Positions 43,719 through 55,128 of a stretch of DNA of 64,000 nucleotides are shown here, in pieces. The notes under the pieces were generated by a model. That model had not been told where the DNA came from and ran no database searches. It saw only the letters and a list, made by a program, of their open reading frames with translations. Location: contig JANEZZ010001623.1 of NCBI GenBank assembly GCA_026122225.1, forward strand, positions 62,001 to 126,000, given 5' to 3'. Positions within the stretch are counted from its first letter, which is position 1, and each line of letters begins with the position of its first letter. Made by a program: the position numbers and the translations under genes. The DNA is from Heloderma charlesbogerti (taxonomy: Eukaryota; Chordata; Lepidosauria; Squamata; Helodermatidae).

Positions 43719-45738
43719 CCAAGCAAATGTTCCTAATGCTTTGCAGCTAATGCTGCATCCTGAATGTGCAATAGTGGAGGAAAGCCCATGGCAATTAAGA
43801 CCCACTGGCCTTGCAAACACAAAAAATGCTGTCCCATTGGTGCACATGATATGTGATTATCTCTTGGTGATGGGAATGCTCTCCTGTTCAAGAGTTATCT
43901 CCAGCATCAGTTACTGCTGTAGCACTGCATCATCATTTGAGGACTGCCTTTGATGTTCTCTTTGGCAGCCATGAAGTGGTGCTAAAGATAGTATGGTGGG
44001 TGTTTCAAGTTGTGCATATGCTTAATTTAGCATGTAATGTGGGAACAGGCTTTCAAAATATCTGAGTGCCAGTCCCTGTTTAACTTGTACACCTCAGTAG
44101 ACCCATCATTTCCTTTTTCTGTGAATGGGCACAATCTTAAAGGTCATGGCATTTGAGCTCAGCTTTTACCCCAGGGCATGGCCTCTCTCAAAGTAGAAAG
44201 TGGTAGAGTGCAAATGTAGAAGCATGAAGATCAATATGATTCATCCTCATATGGACATGGAAACTTCAAGAATGAATGTAAGCACCTCCTGTGAAAAACA
44301 GCCAGCAAACATGACTTTGGACGCAATAGGATTGCACCTTTAGTCTGGTTATTGTCATTGTCAATGTACATCGCTCTCTGTGGAGCAAAAAAAAGCAGTC
44401 CCCTGACTCCAAGCAGCTTACAATCTAAAGATTGGTAGTGGGTCAGACAACAAAGTGAGGGGAAGGCAGAATGAGACAGTGGTAAGAAGCAGGAATGAGA
44501 GGAATGGGAGAGAGAAAAGAAACAAGGAACAAGAGAGGGGTGGGTGGGTTAGAAGCATGTCTGTTTTGCTGCCGAGACACATGTTTGGCTGTATGACATT
44601 CAAAGCCATTCCATATGCTTGTCTTGGCAGCACCAGAGACATGCATCTAAACCATTCTTATGTGGTGCAGGCATGTTAAGTCTCAGCTGTTAAAAATGCA
44701 CGTGTCTGTAAAAACGAAAAAGAAAAGTAAGCTCAGAAGCGGTATGGCTAGTATTTTAAAACTCCACTCAAAACAGGGTTGCGTACGTAAGTACAGCAAC
44801 CGTGAAAGTGCCATAAACATTGGCTTGGCCTGTTGTACTTTGTTCCATTCAGTTTTTATGATGCGGATGTCTGAGAAGCCATCCGCAAATATGATACAAA
44901 TCATAGGGCTGGATTATTGCTCACAGGGACTCTGGGACTAAAGAACACTTACGGAAGAGAGGAAATACCCACCATATCAATAGAAGTGGTTGACATTTTT
45001 AAATGCTTAAAAAACACACACAACTGCTACTCTAACTGTGGTCCTTCGAGATGGCCATTGCTGTGCTGATATTTGCAGCGACACAGCAATGTGCAAGACA
45101 CTGGAGAGCTGCTGTCAGTCAAAATAGCTTGTATTTGGCTGGAAGGGGCCGGAGTCCAGGGCCCTGCAACCCAGGGGTCCCCCAGATGACCAGCAGGCTC
45201 AGTGTCAGCACCTGGGCTGTCAGGCCCCACTGGGCGGATGCTGGTTAGCTCAACATCCTTTATTTCTTCTTATTTTGAAAAACATTGTTGCCAGGAGGTG
45301 ACTGACCTGGCATGTACACAGTTACAGTCGCTCATTTTATTATTTTTACTTTTGAAAGATATCATCCTGTTCTACAACAACATAATTCTTATTCCCAAGT
45401 AAATGTGTTTAGCATCAGGGCAGCAGAAGCAAACTCCATTTTATTCCTGTAGTCAAGATGGTGCTGCTGTTTCAGTGAGTTTAAAATGCAAAATTGCACA
45501 TGCTCACAGTACCTTCTTTTTAAAAATCTGGGTTAGCAAAGACCTTTGTTTTTTTCTGCTCTAACATATTAGAAATGTAGACGCAGTTGTAAAGATGGGA
45601 TGGATGGGCGTGGGGTGGGCAGGAGAAATGTTAGTTGTATGCTTCGCAGTGGAAGTAATAGACATTGACAGCTAAAGCCCCTCCCCCCCAATTATTAAGT
45701 TCAGCGTCTAAAATTACCTAGCTGCACCACTGGCTAGA
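43719..45738. other. Unrecognised intron sequence
   Basis: It contains GCAGCTTACAATCTAAAG near 44412, a common end-motif of old LINE/SINE copies, and nothing else I can name. Confidence 0.35.
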
Positions 45739-45820
45739 GCAGCCTTCTCCAACCTGATGCCGTCCAGGTGGGTTAGGCTACAACTCCCATCATCCCCAGC
45801 CAGCATGGGGCACTAGGCTG
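45739..45820. repeat. Family P MITE fragment
   Basis: GCAGCCTTCTCCAACCTGATGCC, ACAACTCCCATCATCCCCAG. Confidence 0.5.
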
Positions 45821-46204
45821 GGCAAGGCTAGGCTAGAGGGACTGAAAATCTAAATCAGTACAAAGCACCTCCTTCTAAATTTAAGCTCTGGATTGCCTGT
45901 CATTCTTTTTTACAAGGTTCAACCTTTCTTCAATTAAGTTTCCCAGGGCCAGGTTAGACGTGATGTTAAAAGCATCTTTGCGTGTAACATGCAGGTTTTT
46001 TAAAAAATGCGAATAATGTCAGCCAGGGGTGGCTGGGTGGTTGAAAATGATCAGGATCACAGTAGGTGTGGAGATGTGGTGCCGATTGGGGATTTCCTCC
46101 AGGTACACCTTCAGAGGAGGGTTTTCTGCAGGATTGCCGCATGGGAAGAAAGGGTTAAATCCCATCCCATGCCCCTGCTGGAATCACAGTAATTATTAGC
46201 ACCC
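45821..46204. other. Unrecognised intron sequence
   Basis: Nothing supported. Confidence 0.35.
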
Positions 46205-47060
46205 TCAGCTGAGTTAAACAACCTTTGCATAACCCATGGTCTGTTCTAGGGTTATGTGAAGGTTGGTTGTTTAACCTTCATACAACCCCCTCTACTCAGG
46301 TTCGCATGATACGACAAGCCACGGCAACTGCCAGCTAGGGCTTGCATATTCAAAATAGTGCCTGGCATGAGCTGCACAGTCCAAGTGTTAATTAACTCAT
46401 GGTGGCTTGTTGTGGTGTGTGAACAGGCCCTGTGGGTTAAGTTTCAGTTGTTGTTGAATCATGGGTTGTCATTCCATGCGAACCCTGTATTATGGTTTAG
46501 CTGTGGATTGTTTACCACAAACAACCCAAAGTTCACAACCCAGCAACAAACTGTGGGCCAGTTTGCCCGTCACGACAAGCCACCATGGGTTAATTAACCC
46601 TTGAGGCATTGCAGCACATGACAGCTGCCATTTTGAATATATGACGCCATCCAGCAGTTGCTGTGGCTTGTCATGTCATGCGAACCCAAGTGGCAGGGGT
46701 TGTTTGAGAGTTAGACAATCCCCAAATAACCCATGGCTTGTTTTAGTGTATTTGAGGGTTGTCTAACTCTCAAACAAGCCCTGATGCCTGGGTTCACATG
46801 ACACAACAAGCCACAGCAAGCCAGGCACCCACAGACACCATGTAAAAATTGTGCCTGCAGCTGCCTGGCACAACACAACAGCCCCTGTGGGTAAATTAAG
46901 CCATGGTGGGCTGTCATGTCGTGTGAACCAGGGTTGTTTGCACTTAAGCCATAGTTAACCCATAGTGCAGGGTTCTCATGTAACAACAACCCACGATTCA
47001 ATGACAACGCATACTCAACCTGTACTCTGGGTTGTAATTACGTGCGAACTAGGTCTGTAT
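46205..47060. repeat. Cluster of nested inverted repeats (family N)
   Basis: At least three hairpins lie in series. TTAAACAACC mirrors GGTTGTTTAA (46213-46276). A 120-bp arm at 46301-46425 beginning GGTTCGCATGATACGACAAG mirrors 46565-46690 ending CTTGTCATGTCATGCGAACC. TTGTTTGAGAGTTAGACAATC mirrors GTTGTCTAACTCTCAAACAA (46697-46780). A further GGTTCACATGACACAACAAG arm (46793) mirrors TGTCATGTCGTGTGAACC (46912-46930). The recurrent end motif is GGTTC(G/A)CATGA(C/T)AC(A/G)ACAAGCCAC. No ORF. Confidence 0.75.
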
Positions 47061-48021
47061 GTTGAGATCTAGTTTGGGCCCCAATCTCAATCCTTTCTGA
47101 AAGGAAGTGTGAGATAGGTAGATACATAGATAATAAATCACCATCCTCATCATCCTCCATTTTGGTGCTGTACTCTTCATACTGATTTATGGTGAATCTA
47201 CAGGCAGTTGTTAAAAGTAAAACTGAAAATGAGAGGAGTCCAACTCTATTAACTGGAAGGGCCTTGTACATCTCAGGGATTTCTTGAAAAATAAGCATAG
47301 GCACCTGCATTAGTCAAAGTCATAGGGGGAAGATAACCCAAGAAGGAGCTTCTTAAAAGGTAGAACTTGGCAGTAAGAAGGAAAAGGTGGGATAGCTAAA
47401 CAGGTATTTGCCTCCATCAGCACATTCTTTTCACCACCTCCACAAACATTCTTTCACTCCTCTTAAAACTCTGATTTGTCATTTCATGTACACACGTGTC
47501 TTTAAAGATTTCTTTCTCTTGAAGTCGCTTCTTTCTTCTCAGCTCACCCAGTCCATCCAAAATTTCTCCCTTGCAAAGCCCATTGAAATGAATCAGGCTT
47601 GTGCATTGATGTCTGGTGAATTGCGGCCTATGATGTCTATGCATGCGTGTGCAGTAGTTTTCTTCCCTAGCTTCATATTTTCTTTTCGTTTAATGTCTTT
47701 GCTCTTTCATTATTTTTAAAGCCTGTTTTGAAAAGCAATATCCAAACCATTTGGGAGAGAATGCTGTCCATAGAATCAATGGGAATACGTCAGAGTAAGC
47801 TTTTTGAGGGAAATGGTGCACTGAAATGTGGCGGAAGAAAGCTTCATCCATGCATTTTCATGCTGAGAAAAGTTTCACCAGATGCATTTGTGCAGTTGTC
47901 AAAAGTGGAAGGGGAACCTGCCAGCAAAAAAAGAGGTGCCCCTCCCCTCCTAGCCTTTCTAGGTAGAATCCAGCGTAAGTCCTACTTAGAGTAGACCCAT
48001 TAAAATGAATGGGACTTCAGT
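47061..48021. other. Unrecognised intron sequence
   Basis: The last part (47960-48021, TAAGTCCTACTTAGAGTAGACCC ... AATGAATGGGACTT) is a family F palindrome arm interrupted by the BovB copy; its partner resumes at 48716. Confidence 0.4.
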
Positions 48022-48711
48022 TTGTTGTTGTTGTTCAGTCGTTAAGTTGTGTGCGACTCTTTGTGACCCCATGGACCATAGCACGCCAGGCCTCCCTGTC
48101 CTCTGCTCTCTCCCGGAGCGTGCACAAGTTCATATTCATTGTATCGGTGATGCTATCTAGCCATCTTATCCTCTGCCGTCCCCTTCTCCCTTTGCCTTGG
48201 ATCTTTCCCAGCATCAGGGTCTTTTCCAGGGAGTTTTCTCTTCGCATTAGGTGGCCAAAATATTGGAGCTTCAGCTTCAGTATCTGTCCTTCCAATGAGC
48301 AGTCAGGGTTGATTTCCTTTAGGATTGACTGATTTGACCTCCTTGCAGTCCAGGGGACGCGTAAGAGTCTTCTCCAGCACCACAGTTCGAAAGCATCAAT
48401 TCTTGGGCGCTCAGCCTTCCTTAGAGTCCAGCTCTCACAGCCATACATTACTACTGGGAAAACCATAGCTTTGATTAGACGGACCTTTGTCGGCAAGGTG
48501 ATGTCTCTGCTTCTTCCTATGCTGTCTAGGTTGGCCATAGCTTTCCTCCCAAGGAGCAAGCGTCTTTTAATTTCATGGCTACAGTCACCGTCTGCGGTGA
48601 TCTTGGAGCCCAAGAAAGTAAAATCTGTCACTGCTTCCATTTCTTCCCCTTCTATATGCCACGAAGTGATGGAGCCAGATGCCATGATCTTAGTTTTTTT
48701 TAATGTTGAGT
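48022..48711 (-). mobile_element. RTE-BovB LINE 3' fragment
   Basis: The minus strand is open for 216 codons, reading MASGSITSWHIEGEEMEAVTDFTFLGSKI, HEIKRRLLLGRKAMANLDS, RDITLPTKVRLIKAMVFPVVMYGCESWTLRKAE, FELWCWRRLLRVPWTARRSN and AWRAMVHGVTKSRTQLND, and ends (ACA)n. It is the longest and least decayed BovB copy here. Confidence 0.9.
48035..48685 (-). pseudogene. BovB ORF2 C-terminal fragment, 216 codons open
   Basis: This is the segment after the reverse-transcriptase core of RTE-type ORF2. Recognisable blocks are FLGSKI, YGCESWTLRKAE, ELWCWRRLLRVPWTARR.N, LKLQYFGHLMRRENSLEKTLMLGKI and GRQRIRWLDSITD. The catalytic RT and the apurinic-type endonuclease are absent, so it is a dead 5'-truncated copy. 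An unbroken frame suggests a recent arrival. Confidence 0.88.
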
Positions 48712-48839
48712 TTAATTAAGTTCCATTCATTTCAATGGGTCTGTGTTGGATTCTACCCTCTGCCTCCAAATTTACAACGCAAGCTCCTGTGCGTCTCCAT
48801 TGTTGTTTGTTTGTTTTTAATCACTTGGCCACGTTTCAC

Positions 48840-49495
48840 TGATCGCTCCGATCTCTTCGCCCTCGATTGGAAGGCCCCCTTTCGCCCTGACTGCTCTCTC
48901 TCCCCGCACACCCCGGTCTTTGGCTTTGAAGGGCCGGAGCGTCCTCACGCGTCCACCGCACTCGTTCCCCTCTCGGCGGTGGGGCAGCGGCTGCTCCACC
49001 CCGTCCCCCAGGCAGTCCCCTCCTCCCAGCCGCAGGTGGCTGCTGCGAACAGGAAGTTGCTACTGTGCGTGTAGCTACTTTCACGCTCTTGGTGTTGAAC
49101 TGTAGCCAGGGGCGAGGAGCAGAGACTGGGCGGCTCTGTGGGTCCCCGGCGCCCTCCAGCTTCTCCTCGCGTGCAAACGCATCTTCCCGGCTTGCAGGTT
49201 TTACTGATGCAAGGAGAGAGCGGCGGGCGTTTCCTCGGGCTTGGTTACAAGCGTGCTGCTCCGAGGAAACCCCAGAAGCTTACAGCAGCCTTGCAATTCA
49301 TTTTGCTCTAGGTGCATTTAGAAGGGCTTTTTAACATTTTGTTTTGGGAAGGGGGTGCGGGACGTTTAGGTTTTTTAATATAGAACTTGTGCGGGGAAGG
49401 TGAGAGTTTCCTCTCCCACCTTCTTTTGTCAGTCTTTCCCGCCCCCTCCCCCCTGCCCCCTTTTAACAAGAAAGAGGTCACCGACAGACATACAG
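48840..49495 (+). promoter_or_regulatory. NFATC2: Probable CpG-island promoter and 5' UTR of the downstream NFATC2 first exon
   Basis: This is a repeat-free stretch rich in CpG and GC, with a GC box (GGGCGG) at 49128-49133 and C-rich tracts at 49437-49462, ending at the exon ATG. Such islands normally mark vertebrate promoters. The sequence changes from BovB and AT-rich repeat DNA just upstream of 48800. Confidence 0.55.
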
Positions 49496-49631
49496 ATGGC
49501 TTCTTCCAGTCCAAACGATTCGAATCTGAACTCCCAGCCGGGAGACCCCGATCCGAATCCAAATATCAGCCCTCAAGAAGAGCTGGACTTCTCGATTTTA
49601 TTTGACTATGACTATACGAACCCTATAGCAG
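49496..49631 (+). CDS. NFATC2: NFATC2 alternative first coding exon (downstream, long isoform, TAD-A)
   Basis: This first coding exon of the long NFATC2 isoform encodes 45 residues starting MASSSPNDSNLNSQ. It ends ...SPQEELDFSILFDYDYTNPIA plus one base before the GT donor at 49632. The SPQ(E/D)ELDFSILFDY(D/E)Y.NP core is the acidic/hydrophobic N-terminal transactivation patch of NFATC2; mammals have SPQDELDFSILFDYEYLNP from memory. The N-terminal tail is Ser/Asn/Pro-rich and differs from the mammalian one. The start is the first ATG in this frame. The frame is open upstream to a GTG at 49400, but there is no earlier ATG. The base after the ATG is G, a good context. The donor is phase 1, like exon 30574-30637, so both can splice to the same exon 2, which encodes the calcineurin-docking and regulatory region and is not in the window. 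A CpG-rich putative promoter lies directly upstream. Confidence 0.93.
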
Positions 49632-51095
49632 GTTTGTGACTTCTGATTCTGATTATTTATTTTAAAGGTTGTTTTTTTTCTCCCCAACCTGGAATGGATA
49701 TGCTAATATAGCTGGATTTATGCCATCAAGGTGCAGGAATACTACATACTATTTAACCTGTATTATTGGGTGCCTGGCATAAAACAATAGCTCTTTAGTA
49801 CTTGGGTAGGGAACTAACTGTATCTGAGTAAGAGGCAGGTTGCGCTGGTACAGGAAAGCATTGTTTTCTGTATTTAACCCTAAAGAGGGCAGTAGGGAAA
49901 CATTCCGATGTTTTCAGGGGTTGGTTGGGATTCAGTTGTGAGAAAATCGTTACCTTTCTTCTGTCAGCCTAAGGTGGAGTAAAAAGTTGGTGCATACATT
50001 TCTGTTTGTCATCCTGAGAGATGGATGATCAAAAGTTCTGATTGCTGAGGTTCTGATGGGATGAGCATATTTGAAGGAGGTTGACAGAAATTCAGTGGGC
50101 AATGAAATTATGACAATACAATATGAAATATACTGTCTTGGTTATTGTAGCAGATCAAAAGACTGCTCCCTGCCCTTTCTGGCTAATGCAGATATTTGCT
50201 TTAAACAACAACAACAACCCAATACAGCTGAAATATTTTCAGCCTGACAGTATTGTAGGTTGGTAGCACTTATCACTTGTATTGCAGGCATTGGACTTGT
50301 GATACAATACAGATCTAGAGGTGGTGTTTCTGTAGACATGGAAATAGCACTGAAATTCTTATTGGAAAATGGCTACTGTCTGTTAAATTTAGCTTGGTAT
50401 AACTGGTGGGTTGAGTAACTGAAAGCAATCTCTACAGGACTTGACTGCTTTGTATAGAAGGCCAAACAGCAAATCAATAGTAAATTAATACGTTATGTTT
50501 GTAAGTTGCCATAGAATATCAGACCATGCTGATATGTATTAGGGCTGTTTCACACATGTCCCCCAAACATGGGTGTACTTGGATGTGAGAAAATGTGTGT
50601 GTATTGCCATGTTTTGTGTCACATGTAAATATTGTGCATGCACTTATTCATGTATTGGGAGCCCTCTATTCATTGCAGCCCCCCAGGCGTTCACTTATTT
50701 CATGGTACATCCATGTTTGGAAGAACATCATATGTTAAATACTCCTGAGGGTGCTTTAAAAGAATGTTAGGAGGCTGCAGTTGGTACAGAACATTGCAAT
50801 TTGCTTCCTGGTGTGGAGTGGTCACCAGTTAATCCAGGGTCATCACTGAGTCACCACTTAATGCTGATACTGTCAAGTTTATGTAAGCTTCCCCCCCTTC
50901 CCCCCCCCGCTAGCACTGTGTGTATTCTGCACCATGTTAAAATAAACTCTGCAACAAGGTTATCTGATTACCGCTAAAAATACTAAAATTTACACTATAT
51001 CTTAATATAAATTAAAGCAGCCTAAAATGACACAATTATTTCCCAGTTATGAAGTAGCCAGTGCTCTCCCAAATGCCAGACAAAACGAGTAGATC
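49632..51095. other. NFATC2 intron 1, no repeats recognised at its start
   Basis: The first 1.4 kb after the long-isoform exon is unique-looking, AT-rich sequence. C-runs at 50888-50910. Confidence 0.45.
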
Positions 51096-51098
51096 TTA

Positions 51099-51188
51099 CA
51101 GTGCAATCCTAGGCATGTCTACGCAGAAGTAAATCCCACTGAGTTCAAGGGGGCTTACTCTTGGGTAAGTATGTATACGATTGTAGCC
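51099..51188. mobile_element. Palindromic MITE (family F), best copy
   Basis: CAGTGCAATCCTAGGCATG ... AGAAGTAAATCCCACTGAG ... CTTACTCTTGGGTAAG ... ACGATTGTAGCC. TTA occurs at 51096-51098 and 51189-51191, so the family also fits a 3-bp TWA target site. Confidence 0.65.
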
Positions 51189-51191
51189 TTA

Positions 51192-51302
51192 GGGCATAAT
51201 CCTATGCATGTTTAGGCAGGAAAAAAAAATCCTACATGCTGTCTGGGGAATGCTGGGAGTTGTAGGACTTTTTTCTTTCTAAACATGCAAAGGGTTGTGC
51301 CC
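51192..51302. mobile_element. Harbinger-like hairpin MITE (family H), copy 7
   Basis: GGGCATAATCCTATGCATG and its mirror. TTA flanks at 51189-51191 (shared with the preceding MITE) and 51303-51305. Confidence 0.78.
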
Positions 51303-51305
51303 TTA

Positions 51306-52212
51306 ACTAATTTTCTGAAATGGTGTGTCTCTTTTGGTAGGGAATTGGATAGGAGTTGGGTTGTCATAAAAAATGCCTCCCCCCTGAGCTCTACCTAGTA
51401 GTCTTGAACTTTTGGGGGACCCTCTTAATATTTTACTGTGTATTTGTATGGTGGTAGTGCTGCAGTGCAACCTACCATAAGTCAGGTTGACCTATAATGG
51501 GCCCCGACCCAACGTGACCTAACCAAGCTCACCTCCTGGACATTGGGAATATGGAAGAATGCTCATTTTAAAGAGCAGGAAGTGAGGGTTCATAAAGGAA
51601 GAATCAGCAACTTGAAAGAGAACAGCCTAATTGTGATTCAAATACAGACCATCAAACACAGACATACAAGGCCGGGAGAGAAGAGGTATTCATTCATTTA
51701 TTAGCTTGGAATGTCACCCAACTGGCAAATGCCCTCAATCATAAAACTAAACAAGATAACAAAAAATAAAAATACAATAATACAAGTATCAAAACAATAC
51801 AATATTTACATTTTAAAGTCATTAAAATATTAAAAACATTGTTCTTTATTCTTCATTGTTGCCCCATCGTCCTTTCCTTAAATGCTAATTAAAGCTTGAA
51901 TGTTTTCCAAGGTGATGGGATGACTTTAATACTCGGTGCGGCATTTTGCAAACCCATTATTTTTAATGGCTTCCCTTTTCTTGCTTATTTGCGAACACAT
52001 TGTCCGCTTTGTGAGCCCTTAGGATGGAACAGGATGTATAACTGTTCTTAATGGTCATTTTGAATGTATGATGCTACTGAAGGTAGTAGAAGTTGAAGAC
52101 ATCATACTATGATCATCATCAACTGACACAGCCAAAACCAAATTTGGATATATGGCTTAAATGCACGTAGTCAAGTGTATATTTGAATGAATATTTTGAG
52201 TATGCTTTGGCA
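51306..52212. other. Unrecognised intron sequence
   Basis: 51690-51850 is an A/T-rich minus-strand LINE-tail-like piece (AATACAATAATACAAG). Otherwise nothing. Confidence 0.35.
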
Positions 52213-52224
52213 TCAGTATAGGAT

Positions 52225-52310
52225 AAGGCAGGAGTGAGGAACCCGTGGCCACGCTCATCTGTCTCAGCCAACATGGCTGTAGGTGAGGGTAATGGGAGTC
52301 CTTGGGATAA
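52225..52310. repeat. Family P/hAT MITE fragment
   Basis: GGCAGGAGTGAGGAACCCGTGG and CAGCCAACATGGCTG. Confidence 0.4.
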
Positions 52311-52880
52311 GGGAACTTGTACTATTTTCTTTCTTCAGGAGATAATGTGACTGAGTGTGCTTTACAGCACTTTGGAGTACGTTTGTACTTACAAATAAGT
52401 GAGATCTGGGTCACAATCTAAGATTGTTAAGGGTATGCCATGATTTTTGAGCATGCTCCTGCTAAGGGTACAGTTACTGCTTTATCATACACTTTTTGAA
52501 TGAGTGAAAGCAATGAATGTAGCTAAGAGTAGTCTAAAATGGTATACTCTTACAGCGCCCAAACCGTGACTGAGAATATCTTTTCCAGTACAATAAAAGC
52601 AAGTGTAGTTGCTTATTTACATTTTCAGTGACGGGCCTAGAGAAATTAGCATGTTTAATATTTCTGCAGCACTAATACAGTGATTCAGTTAAATCATAAA
52701 CCCAGTCTAGGCTTAGCTGAACTCTGAGACATTAAGGATTTACCCTTGGTTTCTTGCTGTGCAGGAAAAGAAAAAGATACTGAAGTGATTTCTTATCAAA
52801 CCAACTTATGTTTGTTGCTGTAAGAACATAGTAACAAAATCTGACTTTCTTAAAAGCAAAATCAAGGCCTCAATATTAAA
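52311..52880. other. Unrecognised intron sequence
   Basis: Nothing supported. Confidence 0.35.
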
Positions 52881-52882
52881 CA

Positions 52883-52960
52883 CATTTACTAGGGAGTAAG
52901 TCCCACTGAACTCAGTGGAAGTTGTTTCTGAGTAAACATGCATGCTGCAAATCTCTTTCA
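52883..52960. repeat. Palindromic MITE (family F)
   Basis: GGGAGTAAGTCCCACTGAACTCAGTGG and CTGAGTAAACATGCATG. Confidence 0.55.
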
Positions 52961-53029
52961 CCTTGCTAGCATTATACAGTATGTTTGTGATAGTTAATAA
53001 GGTATTCAGTTTCTGTATGATACAAAGGG

Positions 53030-53215
53030 AACTCAGTGTGTTGCAGTGGTTTGTAGTTGGAAAGAATTGGGTTCAAATCCCAGTTCAGCCATGAATTTCA
53101 CTGGGTAGTCTTGGACCAGTCTCTATAGGTGGGTTGTTGAGGATGGAATGGAGAAAACTCCATATATGTTCCGCAATGCTTTGAAGGATGCAAATTTATT
53201 GTAATGATCCCTGTC
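53030..53215 (+). mobile_element. tRNA-derived SINE (family A), degenerate
   Basis: GTGTGTTGCAGTGGTTTGTAG, box B GGGTTCAAATCCC, CACTGGGTAGTCTTGGACC and GGTGGGTTGTTGAGGATGG. Confidence 0.6.
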
Positions 53216-53830
53216 AAACTTGAAACTTAAACTTGGTAAAATGTATGCAGTAGCTAGCTGGAAGGCAATACTTTTTGAGTTGAGCATTTTTGTGACTGAC
53301 TCATAGTGGCGTTGGACGTGTGCTTACAACTTCCAAAGCAGCAATTCTTGATATGTGTGGTGCTTCAAATCGAATATGATTTCTGATGATGCGGCAGATT
53401 TTAATTCATCACTGAAAAAGAACATGCAGGTGTCCTGCATGTACTGAAAGCTCTGCTTGAGCTGGCGATTGCATGTCTCAAACCACCTTTGTTGTGAAGA
53501 CATTTCTTTCCTAGAGCAGAATTGAATGGGAAAGATGCTAGTAGGTGTTTTGGTACTTGAGAGAGAGCAGGTGCTCTGTCATGCATGACCTTTTCTAGAC
53601 ATGGTTGTCACTACTGAATAGGACAGTGCATCCCCTGGCCCCCTGGTTCATCACATCAGATTAAGGCACATATAGCATTGCTCTATCCCCTATCCCGGCA
53701 TGGAAATGATGACTAAGTAGGAAAATGATCATGTGTGAAGTCTGTAAACGCACTGATTCTAGGATAGGAAGAAACCCTCCTACCAAGGCAGGCTTGGTTA
53801 AAATAATACCATTTTTAAAAACCATCTTGA
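53216..53830. other. Unrecognised intron sequence
   Basis: Nothing supported. Confidence 0.35.
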
Positions 53831-53831
53831 G

Positions 53832-53918
53832 TTTGCGACCCTATGCACACTTACTTGGGAGTAATTACCATTGATCTCAATAGAGCTTATTTATGAGTAA
53901 ACATGCATAGGATTCTGG
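53832..53918. repeat. Palindromic MITE (family F)
   Basis: GCGACCCTATGCACACTTACTTGGGAGTAA ... TTATGAGTAAACATGCATAGGATTC. Confidence 0.6.
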
Positions 53919-54083
53919 TGTGTTGGTATTGCAGCGATAAGTTCGCAAAGTGCTTAGAAAAACTGTGGAGCAGAGTTGCTGATTCAGGTTAAAATAATAT
54001 TTTCCAAGGATTGGTCTGTTATTTAGGTTAGTAGTTTTGCAAATTGCTTTTCTTGGTTGTTTTTGTGGTAGGAAATTAAATAG

Positions 54084-54292
54084 CATGATGTGGTATATGG
54101 GCAAATGTATTGGCCTTAGATAAGGGTTCAAATCCCGGCTTTAGTCACAAAGGCTCACTGGGTGACATTGGGACATCATTATCTCTCAGCCTAACCTACA
54201 TCACAGGGTTGTTGTGAGGATAAAATGGAGAGGAGTATGTATACCTTCTGAGTGTCTAGGAGGAAAGGTGGAATAAAAATAGCAGTAAGAAT
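54084..54292 (+). mobile_element. tRNA-derived SINE (family A)
   Basis: Box B GGGTTCAAATCCCGG, GGCTCACTGGGTGACATTGGG, TACATCACAGGGTTGTTGTGAGGATAAAATGG and an AGGAGGAAAGGTGGAATAAAAAT tail. Confidence 0.75.
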
Positions 54293-55128
54293 ACCATTAT
54301 AATACTAGTGCAATGATTGTATGCATTGCTTTACCCAGCACTAATGCTGGGTAGAGTAAGCTGGAAAGACCCTCCAGGGACTGTTGTCCTTGTACTGAAT
54401 GCTGTGTATTTCAAGATGGAAATAATTAGTGTAAGAGAGATCACAACAAAATATATAATCTGGAGGACATTCCTTGTCTTTCAGAAGACACCATTATGAG
54501 TCTGTAAGTAATCCTTTCTACATCAGTGATCTTTAATGTACTAAGATTAAAGCATGTTTACACAGAGATGGATTTATTTTTTTTAAAGCTTCAGTCCACA
54601 TGTCTTCTGTGTGCCTGGCAGTTGTGGAACATTACTTTTTTCTAAATGATGTTAGCTGCATCTGAACTGAAGCTGGTAAAACTTCCAGTGTTGGGATGTT
54701 CACCAGAAATGTAACCATAGCTGTGCGTCAGTATCCCAGGCTTTCTCTTCTTCCTTCCTAAAGGTTCTCAAACTATGTGCCAACTATGCTTTTCCAGGTC
54801 AAAGGGGTGGAGTAGAATCACGTGAGCCTCTCTGTGTGAAACTTAGAACTGGTTCACATGTGCATGTTGAAGCCTGTGACAGAAAGGGATTACTTGCATG
54901 TGTGAATGGGTCATTGCAGATACAGTGCTTCAGGCAAGACTTTCATATCGACTGATGTCATCTCAGATGTACTGCTTTTCAGCAGAATCAATTCACAGAT
55001 TCAGCAGCCAGTCAGGAAGTGTTGAGACATCAGATGATGTGTGTGAGTGTGGAAAGAACTGCCTTAAGATGCTCAGTTTTGCTTGTCTTAAGTCTGGAGA
55101 ACAGACGTACTGAATTGTATGGAGATCT
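54293..55128. other. Unrecognised intron sequence
   Basis: Nothing supported. Confidence 0.35.

Noticed and set aside
49400..49495. In-frame upstream extension of the NFATC2 exon
   Set aside because: The extension starts at GTG, not ATG, and its Pro/Phe-rich reading has no resemblance to NFATC2.
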